A DNA stretch of 64,000 nt from Lysobacteraceae bacterium NML08-0793 (GTDB lineage: Bacteria; Pseudomonadota; Gammaproteobacteria; Xanthomonadales; Xanthomonadaceae). The DNA lies in the NCBI GenBank assembly GCA_002798275.1, contig NWQR01000002.1:186001-250000 (forward strand), written 5' to 3'. The notes under the pieces were generated by a model. It was not told where the DNA came from. It ran no database searches and saw nothing but the letters and a program-made list of their open reading frames with translations. The first letter of the stretch is position 1, and each line of letters opens with the position of its first letter. The position numbers were made by a program, and so were the translations under genes. This document shows positions 53,995-61,824 of this stretch, in pieces.

Positions 53995-55199
53995 TGATGA
54001 GCCGCAAGCAGCAGCGGGCATTGCTGGAAAAAGTCGCCCAATACCCTGCCGTCGCCCTAGTCTTGCAGGGCGGCGGCGCACTCGGTGCCTATCAATGTGG
54101 TGTCTATCAGGCGCTGGACGAAGCCGGCATCCGCCCCAACTGGTATGCCGGCATTTCCATCGGCGCCATCAATGCCGCGCTGATTGCCGGTAATCGCCCA
54201 GAAGACCGGCTCGACCGCCTCGAGGAGTTCTGGCAGACCATCTGCCAACCCGCCGGGCTTGCCACCCTACCCGCACTTGCCATCCGCAACAGCCTGAACC
54301 TCTTGCCGATGTCGGCGGCGCTGGAAACCTGGGTCGCCTTGATGAGCGCGATGGCAGCCCTCTGGCAAGGGCAAACCGGCTTTTTCGAGCCGTGGCTCGG
54401 CTCGCCCTTCCTGCTCGCCGATGGCAGCCCGGAGGCGACCAGCTTCTACAACACGCGCCCGCTGATTCATACGCTGGAGCGCTTGGTTGATTTCGATCGC
54501 ATCAATCAGGACCCAGATACCCGGCTCACCGTCGGCGCCACCGATGTGGAAAGCGGCAACTTCCGCTATTTCGACAGCCGCGACACCCGCATCGGCCCCG
54601 AACACATCCTCGCTTCCGGCGCCCTGCCCCCGGCATTTGCGCCGGTGGAAATTGATGGCCGGTTCTACTGGGACGGCGGCATCGTCTCCAATACCCCGTT
54701 GGAGCACATCTTGGACGAATGGCCGCGCACCGACACGCTGGCTTTCCAAGTGGACTTGTGGAGCGCCCGCGGCGCGTTTCCCAAGACCATGATGGACGTG
54801 CTCGAGCGCACCAAGGATATCCAGTTCTCCAGCCGCACCCGCCACGGTACCGACATGGTGGCGCGCACCCAGCAGTTGCGCACCGCGCTGGCCGAGCTAA
54901 TCGAACAACTACCGGATAAACGCCTGCCCACGCATCTGCACGATACTCTGCAACCGTGGCTGGACGACCGGGTGGTGAACATCGTGCACCTGATTTATCA
55001 GGCCAAGCCGCACGAGCAGCAGTTCAAGGATTACGCCTTCGACAATCTCGGCATGCAGAACCACTGGGAAAGCGGCCTGCGCGATACCCGGCAAACCCTG
55101 ACCCATCCCGAATGGTTCAATCTGCCGAGCCGTGACTGCGGCTACGCTGTGCACGATATTCACCGCGAACAGCCCAAAGCCGGTCTGACTCGGTTGTAA
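53994..55199 (+). CDS. Patatin-like phospholipase with a DUF3734 domain
   Basis: 401 residues. Patatin oxyanion motif QGGGALGAYQ (residues 26-35), nucleophile in GISIG (GxSxG), and catalytic DGG (WDGGIVSNTP), followed by a C-terminal DUF3734 segment. It is a predicted acyl hydrolase; pairing with 3-hydroxybutyrate dehydrogenase hints at PHB granule or granule-membrane turnover, which is inference. Start could be GTG 53991, ATG 53994 or ATG 53997. Confidence 0.88.
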   Translation: MMSRKQQRALLEKVAQYPAVALVLQGGGALGAYQCGVYQALDEAGIRPNWYAGISIGAINAALIAGNRPEDRLDRLEEFWQTICQPAGLATLPALAIRNSLNLLPMSAALETWVALMSAMAALWQGQTGFFEPWLGSPFLLADGSPEATSFYNTRPLIHTLERLVDFDRINQDPDTRLTVGATDVESGNFRYFDSRDTRIGPEHILASGALPPAFAPVEIDGRFYWDGGIVSNTPLEHILDEWPRTDTLAFQVDLWSARGAFPKTMMDVLERTKDIQFSSRTRHGTDMVARTQQLRTALAELIEQLPDKRLPTHLHDTLQPWLDDRVVNIVHLIYQAKPHEQQFKDYAFDNLGMQNHWESGLRDTRQTLTHPEWFNLPSRDCGYAVHDIHREQPKAGLTRL

Positions 55200-55288
55200 G
55201 AAACTGCGCAAAAGCCAATTTGCAGGGTGGACTGCCTGTCCCACTGCAAACGCTTCCGCAGGCGCTCAGGCAAGAATCTCCAATCAGA

Positions 55289-56437
55289 TCAGCCTTTCAG
55301 CGCTGCCACCACCGGCGCGGTTTGGCTGCTGCGGCCAAGCGCAGCACCGATGCGCTCGAGCTTTTCGGCAAGTGCGTCTTCGGTGTCGGCACAGATCGTG
55401 GCATGGCCAACCTTGCGGCCTGCGCGCGCGCTTTTGCCGTAGTCATGCCAGTGGCCGTGCGCTTCGCGCAGCACCGGCAGGGCATCGGGCATTTCGCCTA
55501 TCCAGTTCAGCATGCAGCTGGGCTTTTGCAATGCGGTATCGCCAAGTGGTAGCCCAAGCACCGCGCGCAGATGGTTTTCGAACTGCGAGGTAACGCTGCC
55601 TTCGATCGTCCAGTGGCCGGAATTGTGCACGCGCGGCGCCATTTCATTGGCCAAGAGCTCGCCATCGCGGCAGAACAATTCCAGCGCAAACACGCCGACA
55701 TAATCCAGCGCCTCGGCAAGTTTTCTGGCATGGGCAACCGCCTGACGCTCGATTGCATCGCCCATCCCCGCCGGGGCAAGACTGGCCGAAAGCACGCCAT
55801 CCACATGCCAGTTGCGAGTCAGCGGCCAACTGCGGAACTCACCATCGCGGCCACGCACGGCCACTACCGATACTTCACTCTGGAATGGCACAAAGGCTTC
55901 CAGAATCAAGCCGGTATGTCCGGCCTGCCCGCCCAGCGCCTGCCAAGCGGCCTCCAGATCATCCGGCGTCTTGATGCGGAACTGCCCCTTGCCGTCATAA
56001 CCGAGCCGTCGGGTTTTCAAAATGCAGGGCGTGCCAAGCTCGGCCACCGCTGCCACCAGCGCCTCCCGGTTGGGCACATCGACAAAGCCCGGCACCGGAA
56101 TGCCCAGCTCGCGGAACAGGCTTTTTTCGTGCAGGCGATCTTGCGCCACGGCCAGTGCGCGCGGGCTTGGAAATACTTGGGTATGCGCCGCCAGCCATTC
56201 GGCGCTCGCCGCTGGGACGTTTTCAAAATCGAAGGTGACAACGCCGACTTTTTCGGCAAATTGGCGCAGCGCCGCTTGGTCGTCATATTCTCCAACCAGC
56301 ATCGGCGCGACCTGCCCGGCACAGGACTCGGCCTGGCCATCCAACACCCAAAAGCGCAGCCCCAGCGGCGCACCGGCCAGCACCATCATTCGCGCCAGTT
56401 GCCCGCCGCCCAAGATTCCCAGAGTCATTTCCTGCAT
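55289..56437 (-). CDS. purK: N5-carboxyaminoimidazole ribonucleotide synthase
   Basis: 382 residues, ATP-grasp enzyme of purine synthesis. Seen: LGILGGGQLARMM at the N-terminus, KTRRLGYDGKGQF with the ATP-grasp Lys, EAFVPFQSEVSVV and EMAPRVHNSGHWTIEGS. The product is passed to PurE. purE lies 5 bp upstream on the same strand, so the two form an operon. Confidence 0.95.
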   Translation of the reverse strand: MQEMTLGILGGGQLARMMVLAGAPLGLRFWVLDGQAESCAGQVAPMLVGEYDDQAALRQFAEKVGVVTFDFENVPAASAEWLAAHTQVFPSPRALAVAQDRLHEKSLFRELGIPVPGFVDVPNREALVAAVAELGTPCILKTRRLGYDGKGQFRIKTPDDLEAAWQALGGQAGHTGLILEAFVPFQSEVSVVAVRGRDGEFRSWPLTRNWHVDGVLSASLAPAGMGDAIERQAVAHARKLAEALDYVGVFALELFCRDGELLANEMAPRVHNSGHWTIEGSVTSQFENHLRAVLGLPLGDTALQKPSCMLNWIGEMPDALPVLREAHGHWHDYGKSARAGRKVGHATICADTEDALAEKLERIGAALGRSSQTAPVVAALKG

Positions 56438-56442
56438 CGGGC

Positions 56443-56946
56443 TTATCCCACACGCGGGTCGTCGGCGGCCATCACGTCCTCACACTGCTTGCGCCGGAAG
56501 GCGGCCAGGTTGGCAGCGATTTGGGCATCATCGGCCGCCAGCATGGCGGCAGCGAACAAGGCCGCATTGGCCGCACCGGCATTGCCGATGGCAAAGGTGG
56601 CGACCGGAATGCCAGCTGGCATCTGCACAATCGAAAGCAGTGAATCCATGCCGTTCAGCGCCTTGGATTGCACCGGCACCCCCAGTACCGGCACGGCGGT
56701 TTTCGCCGCCAGCATCCCCGGCAAGTGCGCTGCTCCGCCGGCTCCGGCGATGATCGCGCGCAAGCCGCGTGTGGCCGCGTTTTCTGCATATTCGAACAGC
56801 ACATCCGGCGTGCGGTGTGCCGATACCACGCGCACTTCATGAGCCACACCCAAGGCTTCCAGGCGGCTGGCCGCATGTTGCATGGTGTCCCAATCAGAGC
56901 GCGATCCCATCACGATGCCCACCAAGGGCGATTGTTGCGCGGTCAT
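56443..56946 (-). CDS. purE: N5-carboxyaminoimidazole ribonucleotide mutase
   Basis: 167 residues, class I Pur[11 protein letters not shown] near residue 13, [19 protein letters not shown] and [20 protein letters not shown] are the family motifs. It moves the carboxyl group to C4 of the imidazole ring after PurK. Divergent from the Trm112-like gene. Confidence 0.96.
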   Translation of the reverse strand: MTAQQSPLVGIVMGSRSDWDTMQHAASRLEALGVAHEVRVVSAHRTPDVLFEYAENAATRGLRAIIAGAGGAAHLPGMLAAKTAVPVLGVPVQSKALNGMDSLLSIVQMPAGIPVATFAIGNAGAANAALFAAAMLAADDAQIAANLAAFRRKQCEDVMAADDPRVG

Positions 56947-57063
56947 GGCTGTCCCGGTAACTAAAGGCGTATTCTAAGAGGCTGTTCGCCATCTTGCCAC
57001 GCCGCCATGCAGCGCGGCAGAAGCTGCTGGACAAACTCACCCGCCCTCAACATGATTGATGCG

Positions 57064-57327
57064 ATGGACAAGAAACTGCTCGATATTCTCGCCTGCCCGG
57101 TCAGCCGTCAGCCGCTGGCACTGCTCGATGCCGCACGCCTTGAAACACTGAATGCCGCGATTGCCGCAGGTGGTCTTGCCTTTGGCGAGCACCTCCAAAC
57201 CGAGCCGCTGCGGCAGGCGCTGATCCGCCAGGATGGCAAACGGCTGTACCGCGTCGATGACGGCATTCCGGTATTGCTGCCCGAGGAAGCGCTGGATACC
57301 GCCTCCGTTCCGGGTCTTGCCGCATGA
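57064..57327 (+). CDS. Trm112/UPF0434-like protein lacking most zinc cysteines
   Basis: 87 residues. MDKKLLDILACPV at the start and VDDGIPVLLPEEA at the end match Trm112-like (YcaR) proteins, but CPVSRQPL lacks the second Cys of the usual CPxC pair and there is no distal pair. The insertion in the middle (residues about 25-65) is longer than in YcaR. It may not bind zinc. The stop overlaps nadC by 4 bp, so the two are co-translated. Confidence 0.78.
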   Translation: MDKKLLDILACPVSRQPLALLDAARLETLNAAIAAGGLAFGEHLQTEPLRQALIRQDGKRLYRVDDGIPVLLPEEALDTASVPGLAA

Positions 57328-58208
57328 TGCGCTCCCCCCAAGCGCTGGCCTTTCCCGATCCCGAACAGGTGCTGGAGGATGCCCGGCGTGCCTTGGGTGA
57401 AGACATTGCCGATGGCGATGTTACCGCCGCCCTGCTGCCCGATGTTCCCGACAGCGCCTATCTGCTCTGCAAAGAAGATGCGGTGATTGCAGGTCGCCCG
57501 TGGTTCGATGCCTGTCATCGGCTACTGGATGAGAAAGTACAAATTGATTGGCGCATCGAAGAAGGCGCGCAGGTTAAGGCCGGCACGGTCATCGCCACCC
57601 TGCAAGGCCGCAGCCGCGCCCTGGTCAGTGCCGAGCGTGCGGCGCTGAATTTTTTGCAGACCCTCTCCGGCACGGCCACCATCACTGCGCAATACGTCGC
57701 AGCGGTGGCCGGCAGCGGCTGCAAGATTCTCGATACCCGCAAGACCATTCCCGGCCTGCGACTGGCGCAAAAATACGCCGTGCGCATGGGCGGTGGGCAC
57801 AACCATCGCATTGGCTTGTTCGATGCGGTAATGCTGAAGGAAAACCATATCCGCACAGCAGGTTCCTTGCGCCTTGCAGCAGAACAAGCCTTGGCGCAAT
57901 TCCCCCAATTGCCGCTGATCATCGAAGTCGAAACCCTAGACGAGCTGCGCGAAGCCCTGCAAACCGGCTGCACCCGCATCCTGATTGACGATTTCGATGC
58001 CGCCAGCCGACGCGAAGCCGTGCGCATTGCCCGCGAGGAGTTTGGCGCGCGCATTCCGCTGGAAGTCTCTGGCGGCGTGGACATGACGCAGATTGCAGCA
58101 ATCGCCCACGACGGGGTGGACTGCATTTCCATCGGCAGCCTGACCAAGCATGTCCGCGCCATCGACCTTTCCATGAAACTTGGCCCAGCTCCGGCCAGCC
58201 TTGCCTGA
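57324..58208 (+). CDS. nadC: Nicotinate-nucleotide pyrophosphorylase (quinolinate phosphoribosyltransferase)
   Basis: 294 residues. Seen: RSRALVSAERAALNFLQTLS, TRKTIPGLRLAQKYAVRMGG and HRIGLFDAVMLKENHI, then EVSGGVD near the end. It makes nicotinate mononucleotide from quinolinate in de novo NAD synthesis. Adjacent ATG codons at 57324 and 57327. No nadA or nadB in the window. Confidence 0.95.
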   Translation: MMRSPQALAFPDPEQVLEDARRALGEDIADGDVTAALLPDVPDSAYLLCKEDAVIAGRPWFDACHRLLDEKVQIDWRIEEGAQVKAGTVIATLQGRSRALVSAERAALNFLQTLSGTATITAQYVAAVAGSGCKILDTRKTIPGLRLAQKYAVRMGGGHNHRIGLFDAVMLKENHIRTAGSLRLAAEQALAQFPQLPLIIEVETLDELREALQTGCTRILIDDFDAASRREAVRIAREEFGARIPLEVSGGVDMTQIAAIAHDGVDCISIGSLTKHVRAIDLSMKLGPAPASLA

Positions 58209-58228
58209 TATTCACCTGTATTCATCCG

Positions 58229-59227
58229 ATGAAAGCCTTTTTTTCCCCGCATTTGTCCGCGCTGGCTTCGGCGCTGCTGCTGGCTGGCTGCGCCACTGCG
58301 CCCAAGCCGCAAGCCCCATCGCCCGCGCCGGTGACGCCCCCGCCAACCGTAGCTGCCACGCCCGAGCACACCCCCAAACCGGACGATACCCAACGCCCGG
58401 CATGGCAGGCCGCGCCCGTGGCATTTCCCGTCGGCACGCCGCTGTCCACACGGATTGTGGAAATCGCAAACCGCGAACATGAAGCCTGGGCACGCCCCTT
58501 TATCGACCTCCAGGGGCGGCTTGCCAGCCGCCGCACAGCCGAGGCCGAGCGCTCGCGCCTGGCCGATGGCGCTGAAGCCTGGGAGCGCGTGGTCGCCTAC
58601 TGGCGCGACAGCGGCACCCTCTCGCGGGTATTCGGCAGCTACCCGGCGGCCTACCAATGTCAAGACCCGTTCACCTCCAGCTGTGCCCGCAGTGAATGCC
58701 GCAGCTTCGTGGTCGATGCGCCTTGGTCGGCTGCGTTCATTTCCTATGTGATGGTGAAGGCCGGTGCCAGCGGCTTCCGCCATTCGGCCAGCCATATCGA
58801 CTACATCCGCGCAGCCTATCGCGGCAATGGCCCGTATACCTTTGCCGACCCGAACCAAACCCCGGTGGCGCTGGGCGACATGCTCTGCTATGTGCGCAAC
58901 AACCGCAATGTAGTGGGTTTTGGCGGCCTGTCGGAATTTCTTGCCGCAAGCAACGGCAGCCTGCAATCGCATTGCGATATCGCCGTCAACATCACCCCGA
59001 ACGAAGTTTGGCTCATTGGCGGCAACGTCGCCAACATGGTGACGCTGCGCAAACTGCGGCTTGATGCGCAAGGCCGCGCCATTTTGCCGCGCCCCATCAG
59101 CAATGACTGGGTGGCCAGCGAAGAAGATGGCCAGTCGCCGGCCTGCTCGCCGGACAATGAAGCCGCCTGCAGCATGAACCGGCAGAACTGGGCGGCGCTC
59201 CTCAAACTCAAGGCCGGAGCGCAGTAA
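58229..59227 (+). CDS. DUF2272-domain lipoprotein
   Basis: 332 residues. Lipoprotein signal (SALLLAGC, Cys near residue 21), a Pro-rich linker (about 24-60), then a domain with WSAAFISYVMVKAGA and HIDYIRAAYRGN that matches DUF2272; the overall look is NlpC/CHAP-like but I do not see a certain catalytic Cys. Four Cys in QCQDPF...CARSEC could form disulfides. Coupled to the next gene by a 1 bp overlap. Confidence 0.8.
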   Translation: MKAFFSPHLSALASALLLAGCATAPKPQAPSPAPVTPPPTVAATPEHTPKPDDTQRPAWQAAPVAFPVGTPLSTRIVEIANREHEAWARPFIDLQGRLASRRTAEAERSRLADGAEAWERVVAYWRDSGTLSRVFGSYPAAYQCQDPFTSSCARSECRSFVVDAPWSAAFISYVMVKAGASGFRHSASHIDYIRAAYRGNGPYTFADPNQTPVALGDMLCYVRNNRNVVGFGGLSEFLAASNGSLQSHCDIAVNITPNEVWLIGGNVANMVTLRKLRLDAQGRAILPRPISNDWVASEEDGQSPACSPDNEAACSMNRQNWAALLKLKAGAQ

Positions 59228-59559
59228 TGGAAAACATGCTCTGGGCATTGCTGGCGGTGGGCGCGCTGATGATTTGGGTCAACGCTGCCCGCCGCGCCGC
59301 AGAGCAGGCCATTGAAATCGGCCGCCAGGCCTGCCAGCGCGCCGGCGTGCAATGGCTCGACCAAAGCGTGCATGCCACCGGCTTTCGCCTGCGTCGCGGG
59401 CGCGATGGCCGTCTTGGGCTGGAGCGCAGCTACCGCTTTGAATACTCGCGCAACGGCGATGACCGCCATACCGGCAGCATGTCGCTCTTGGCAGGCGAGC
59501 TGACCCGCTTTGTCGGCCCGGTGCGCGAAGAAATCCCACCCGGCCATCTGGATGGCTGA
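59227..59559 (+). CDS. DUF3301-family protein
   Basis: 110 residues. N-terminal membrane helix (LWALLAVGALMIWV) followed by a soluble part with ARRAAEQAI, GVQWLDQSV, and ERSYRFEYSRNGDDRHTGSM, matching DUF3301. Function unknown. Starts on the last base of the DUF2272 gene stop. Confidence 0.8.
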   Translation: MENMLWALLAVGALMIWVNAARRAAEQAIEIGRQACQRAGVQWLDQSVHATGFRLRRGRDGRLGLERSYRFEYSRNGDDRHTGSMSLLAGELTRFVGPVREEIPPGHLDG

Positions 59560-59644
59560 CATGACTTCCAGCAGGTGCCCGCAGCTGCTGCCCTTGCATA
59601 AAATCCCCCACTAACTGCCCGTGGTGGGCAGAAGGAAAACTCCC

Positions 59645-61732
59645 ATGCGTACACCCCGTTTTGCCCGTCTGGCGCTTTGCCTTGGCATCAGCGCCGCCCT
59701 TGCAGGCTGCACCCCGTCCGGCAGCAGCGACACCCCGGCTGCCCCGCAAGCCTCCCGCTACACCCTGGATGAAGCCAAGCTGCCGCCGATGAACAGCTTC
59801 AGTGCCGCCGACATCGACCAGGCCGGCAATGCCTGTGCGGACTTCGGCAGCTATATCAACAAGAACTGGCTGGCAGCCAATCCGATTCCCTCCGACCGCA
59901 CCAGTTGGGGGGCATTCGAGATGCTGGACGAGCGCTCCAATGCCATCCAGCGCCAGATTGTCGAGCAAGCCGCCGCACTGCAAAACGCCACCGGCATCGA
60001 CAAGCTGATTGGCGACTTCTACGCCACCGGCATGGACGAAGCCAAGATTGAAGCCCAGGGCATCAGCCCGCTGAAATCGCGCCTTGAAGCCATCGACGCG
60101 CTCAGCGATAGCGCCAGCATTGCCGAGTACCTGCGCCAGAGCTATGCGCAGGGCGAGGGTCTGCTGTTTGGCTTTGGCCCGGAGGCAGACTTCAAAAACT
60201 CCGACATGAATATCGCCTATGCCAGCCAAGGCGGCTTGGGGCTGCCCGACAAGGGCTTTTATTTCGATGCCGACAAAAAAGAAAAACTCGGCGCTTACCA
60301 GCAATACATCGCACGCCTTTTGACGCTCTCCGGCCTTGAGCCGGCCGTTGCCGAACGCGAAGCGCAGGCGGTGCTGGCCTTTGAAACCCGCCTTGCCAAT
60401 GTCTCCAAGTCCAGCGAGGAGCTGGCGCGCGATGTCTCGCTGTACTACCACCCGGTGAGCGTGGCCGAAGCCGACAAGCTCACCCCGAACTTCCCCTGGT
60501 CGGAATTCTTCAAATCCCAGGGGGTCGCCGAGCCTGCCATGTTCTCGCTGGCCATCCCCGATTTCCACCGCGAAGTGAGCCAAATGCTGGTCGATGTCCC
60601 GGTCAGCACCTGGCAAAGCTATCTGCGCTTCCATCTGGTCGATGGCGCCGCGCCCTATCTTTCCAGCGATTTTGTCAATGCGCATTTCGACTTCCACAAC
60701 AAGGCGATGCGCGGCCAGCAGGAAAACCGCGAACGCTGGAAGCGGGTGCTGGGCACCATCAACAACCAGGCCGGCGAGGCGCTCGGACAGATTTACGTCC
60801 AGCTGGCTTTCCCGGCTGAATCCAAAGCGCGCATGGAAGTTCTGGTGAAGAATCTGGGTGATGCCTTTGCCGAGCGCCTGAAGCATCTGGACTGGATGGG
60901 CGAGGAAACCCGCGCCCGTGCCGAAGAAAAGCTCAAAGCCTTCACCACCAAGATTGGCTACCCGGACAAGTGGCGCGATTTCAGCGGCCTTGAAACCAGC
61001 CGCGACAGCTATATTGAAAACGTGCTGGCCGCCAATGCCTTCAACTACCGCTGGGCGCTTGGCAAAATCGGCAAGCCGGTGGACAAGAGCGAATGGGCGA
61101 TGAGCCCGCAGATGGTCAACGCCTATTACAACCCGTTGCAGAATGAAATCGTGTTCCCCGCCGCCATCCTGCAACCGCCGTTCTTCGACGGCAAGGCAGA
61201 CGATGCGCTCAATTACGGCGGCATCGGCGCGGTGATTGGCCACGAAATGACCCACGGCTTCGACGACCAGGGCAGCCGTTTTGCCGCCAATGGCAATCTG
61301 GAAAACTGGTGGCAGGAAAGCGATGCACGCAACTTCAAGGCGCTGTCCAACAAGCTGATGCAGCAGTTCGATGCCTATCAAGTCGCCGACCAGCACGTCA
61401 ACGGCAAGCTGACCCTGGGCGAGAACATCGCCGACCTTGGCGGCCTTGCCATCGCCTATGACGCTTACCAGCGCGCACTGGCGGGTAAAACGCCCGAAGC
61501 CATCGACGGCCTGACCGGCAACCAGCGTTTCTTCGCCAACTGGGCGACCGTCTGGCGTCGCAACTTCACCCCGGACGAGCTGAAGGTACGCCTGACCACC
61601 GACTCGCATGCGCCCGCCCAGTTCCGCGCCATCGGCGCCCCCAGCAACCTGACCGCCTTTGCCGAGGCCTGGGGCTGCAAATCCGGCGATGCCATGGTGC
61701 GTGAAGGCGAGAATCAAGTGAAAATCTGGTAA
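59645..61732 (+). CDS. M13-family (neprilysin/PepO) metallopeptidase, lipoprotein
   Basis: 695 residues. Lipoprotein signal (GISAALAGC), M13 N-domain, then NAYYNP, zinc ligands H533-E-M-T-H537 and E593 in GENIADLGG, ending with KSGDAMV and VKIW. All residues for a zinc endopeptidase are present. ATG 59645 has AGGAAAA upstream. A strong terminator follows, then a degenerate paralogue. Confidence 0.92.
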   Translation: MRTPRFARLALCLGISAALAGCTPSGSSDTPAAPQASRYTLDEAKLPPMNSFSAADIDQAGNACADFGSYINKNWLAANPIPSDRTSWGAFEMLDERSNAIQRQIVEQAAALQNATGIDKLIGDFYATGMDEAKIEAQGISPLKSRLEAIDALSDSASIAEYLRQSYAQGEGLLFGFGPEADFKNSDMNIAYASQGGLGLPDKGFYFDADKKEKLGAYQQYIARLLTLSGLEPAVAEREAQAVLAFETRLANVSKSSEELARDVSLYYHPVSVAEADKLTPNFPWSEFFKSQGVAEPAMFSLAIPDFHREVSQMLVDVPVSTWQSYLRFHLVDGAAPYLSSDFVNAHFDFHNKAMRGQQENRERWKRVLGTINNQAGEALGQIYVQLAFPAESKARMEVLVKNLGDAFAERLKHLDWMGEETRARAEEKLKAFTTKIGYPDKWRDFSGLETSRDSYIENVLAANAFNYRWALGKIGKPVDKSEWAMSPQMVNAYYNPLQNEIVFPAAILQPPFFDGKADDALNYGGIGAVIGHEMTHGFDDQGSRFAANGNLENWWQESDARNFKALSNKLMQQFDAYQVADQHVNGKLTLGENIADLGGLAIAYDAYQRALAGKTPEAIDGLTGNQRFFANWATVWRRNFTPDELKVRLTTDSHAPAQFRAIGAPSNLTAFAEAWGCKSGDAMVREGENQVKIW

Positions 61733-61762
61733 GCGCCAGAAACCACCTGAACGCAAAACCTG

Positions 61763-61792
61763 CCCGCCAGCATCGACTGCTGGCGGGTTTTT
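61763..61792 (+). terminator. Rho-independent terminator after the first M13 gene
   Basis: Perfect 10-base stem CCCGCCAGCA / TGCTGGCGGG, 5-base loop TCGAC, followed by five T. Confidence 0.93.
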
Positions 61793-61824
61793 CATGCGCC
61801 CTTGCTATCCTTTGCACCCCTCTC

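Noticed and set aside
59279-61795. Long 838-codon open frame opposite the first M13 peptidase
   Set aside because: It mirrors the codon pattern of the strongly supported plus-strand gene, and has no recognisable domain or ribosome site.
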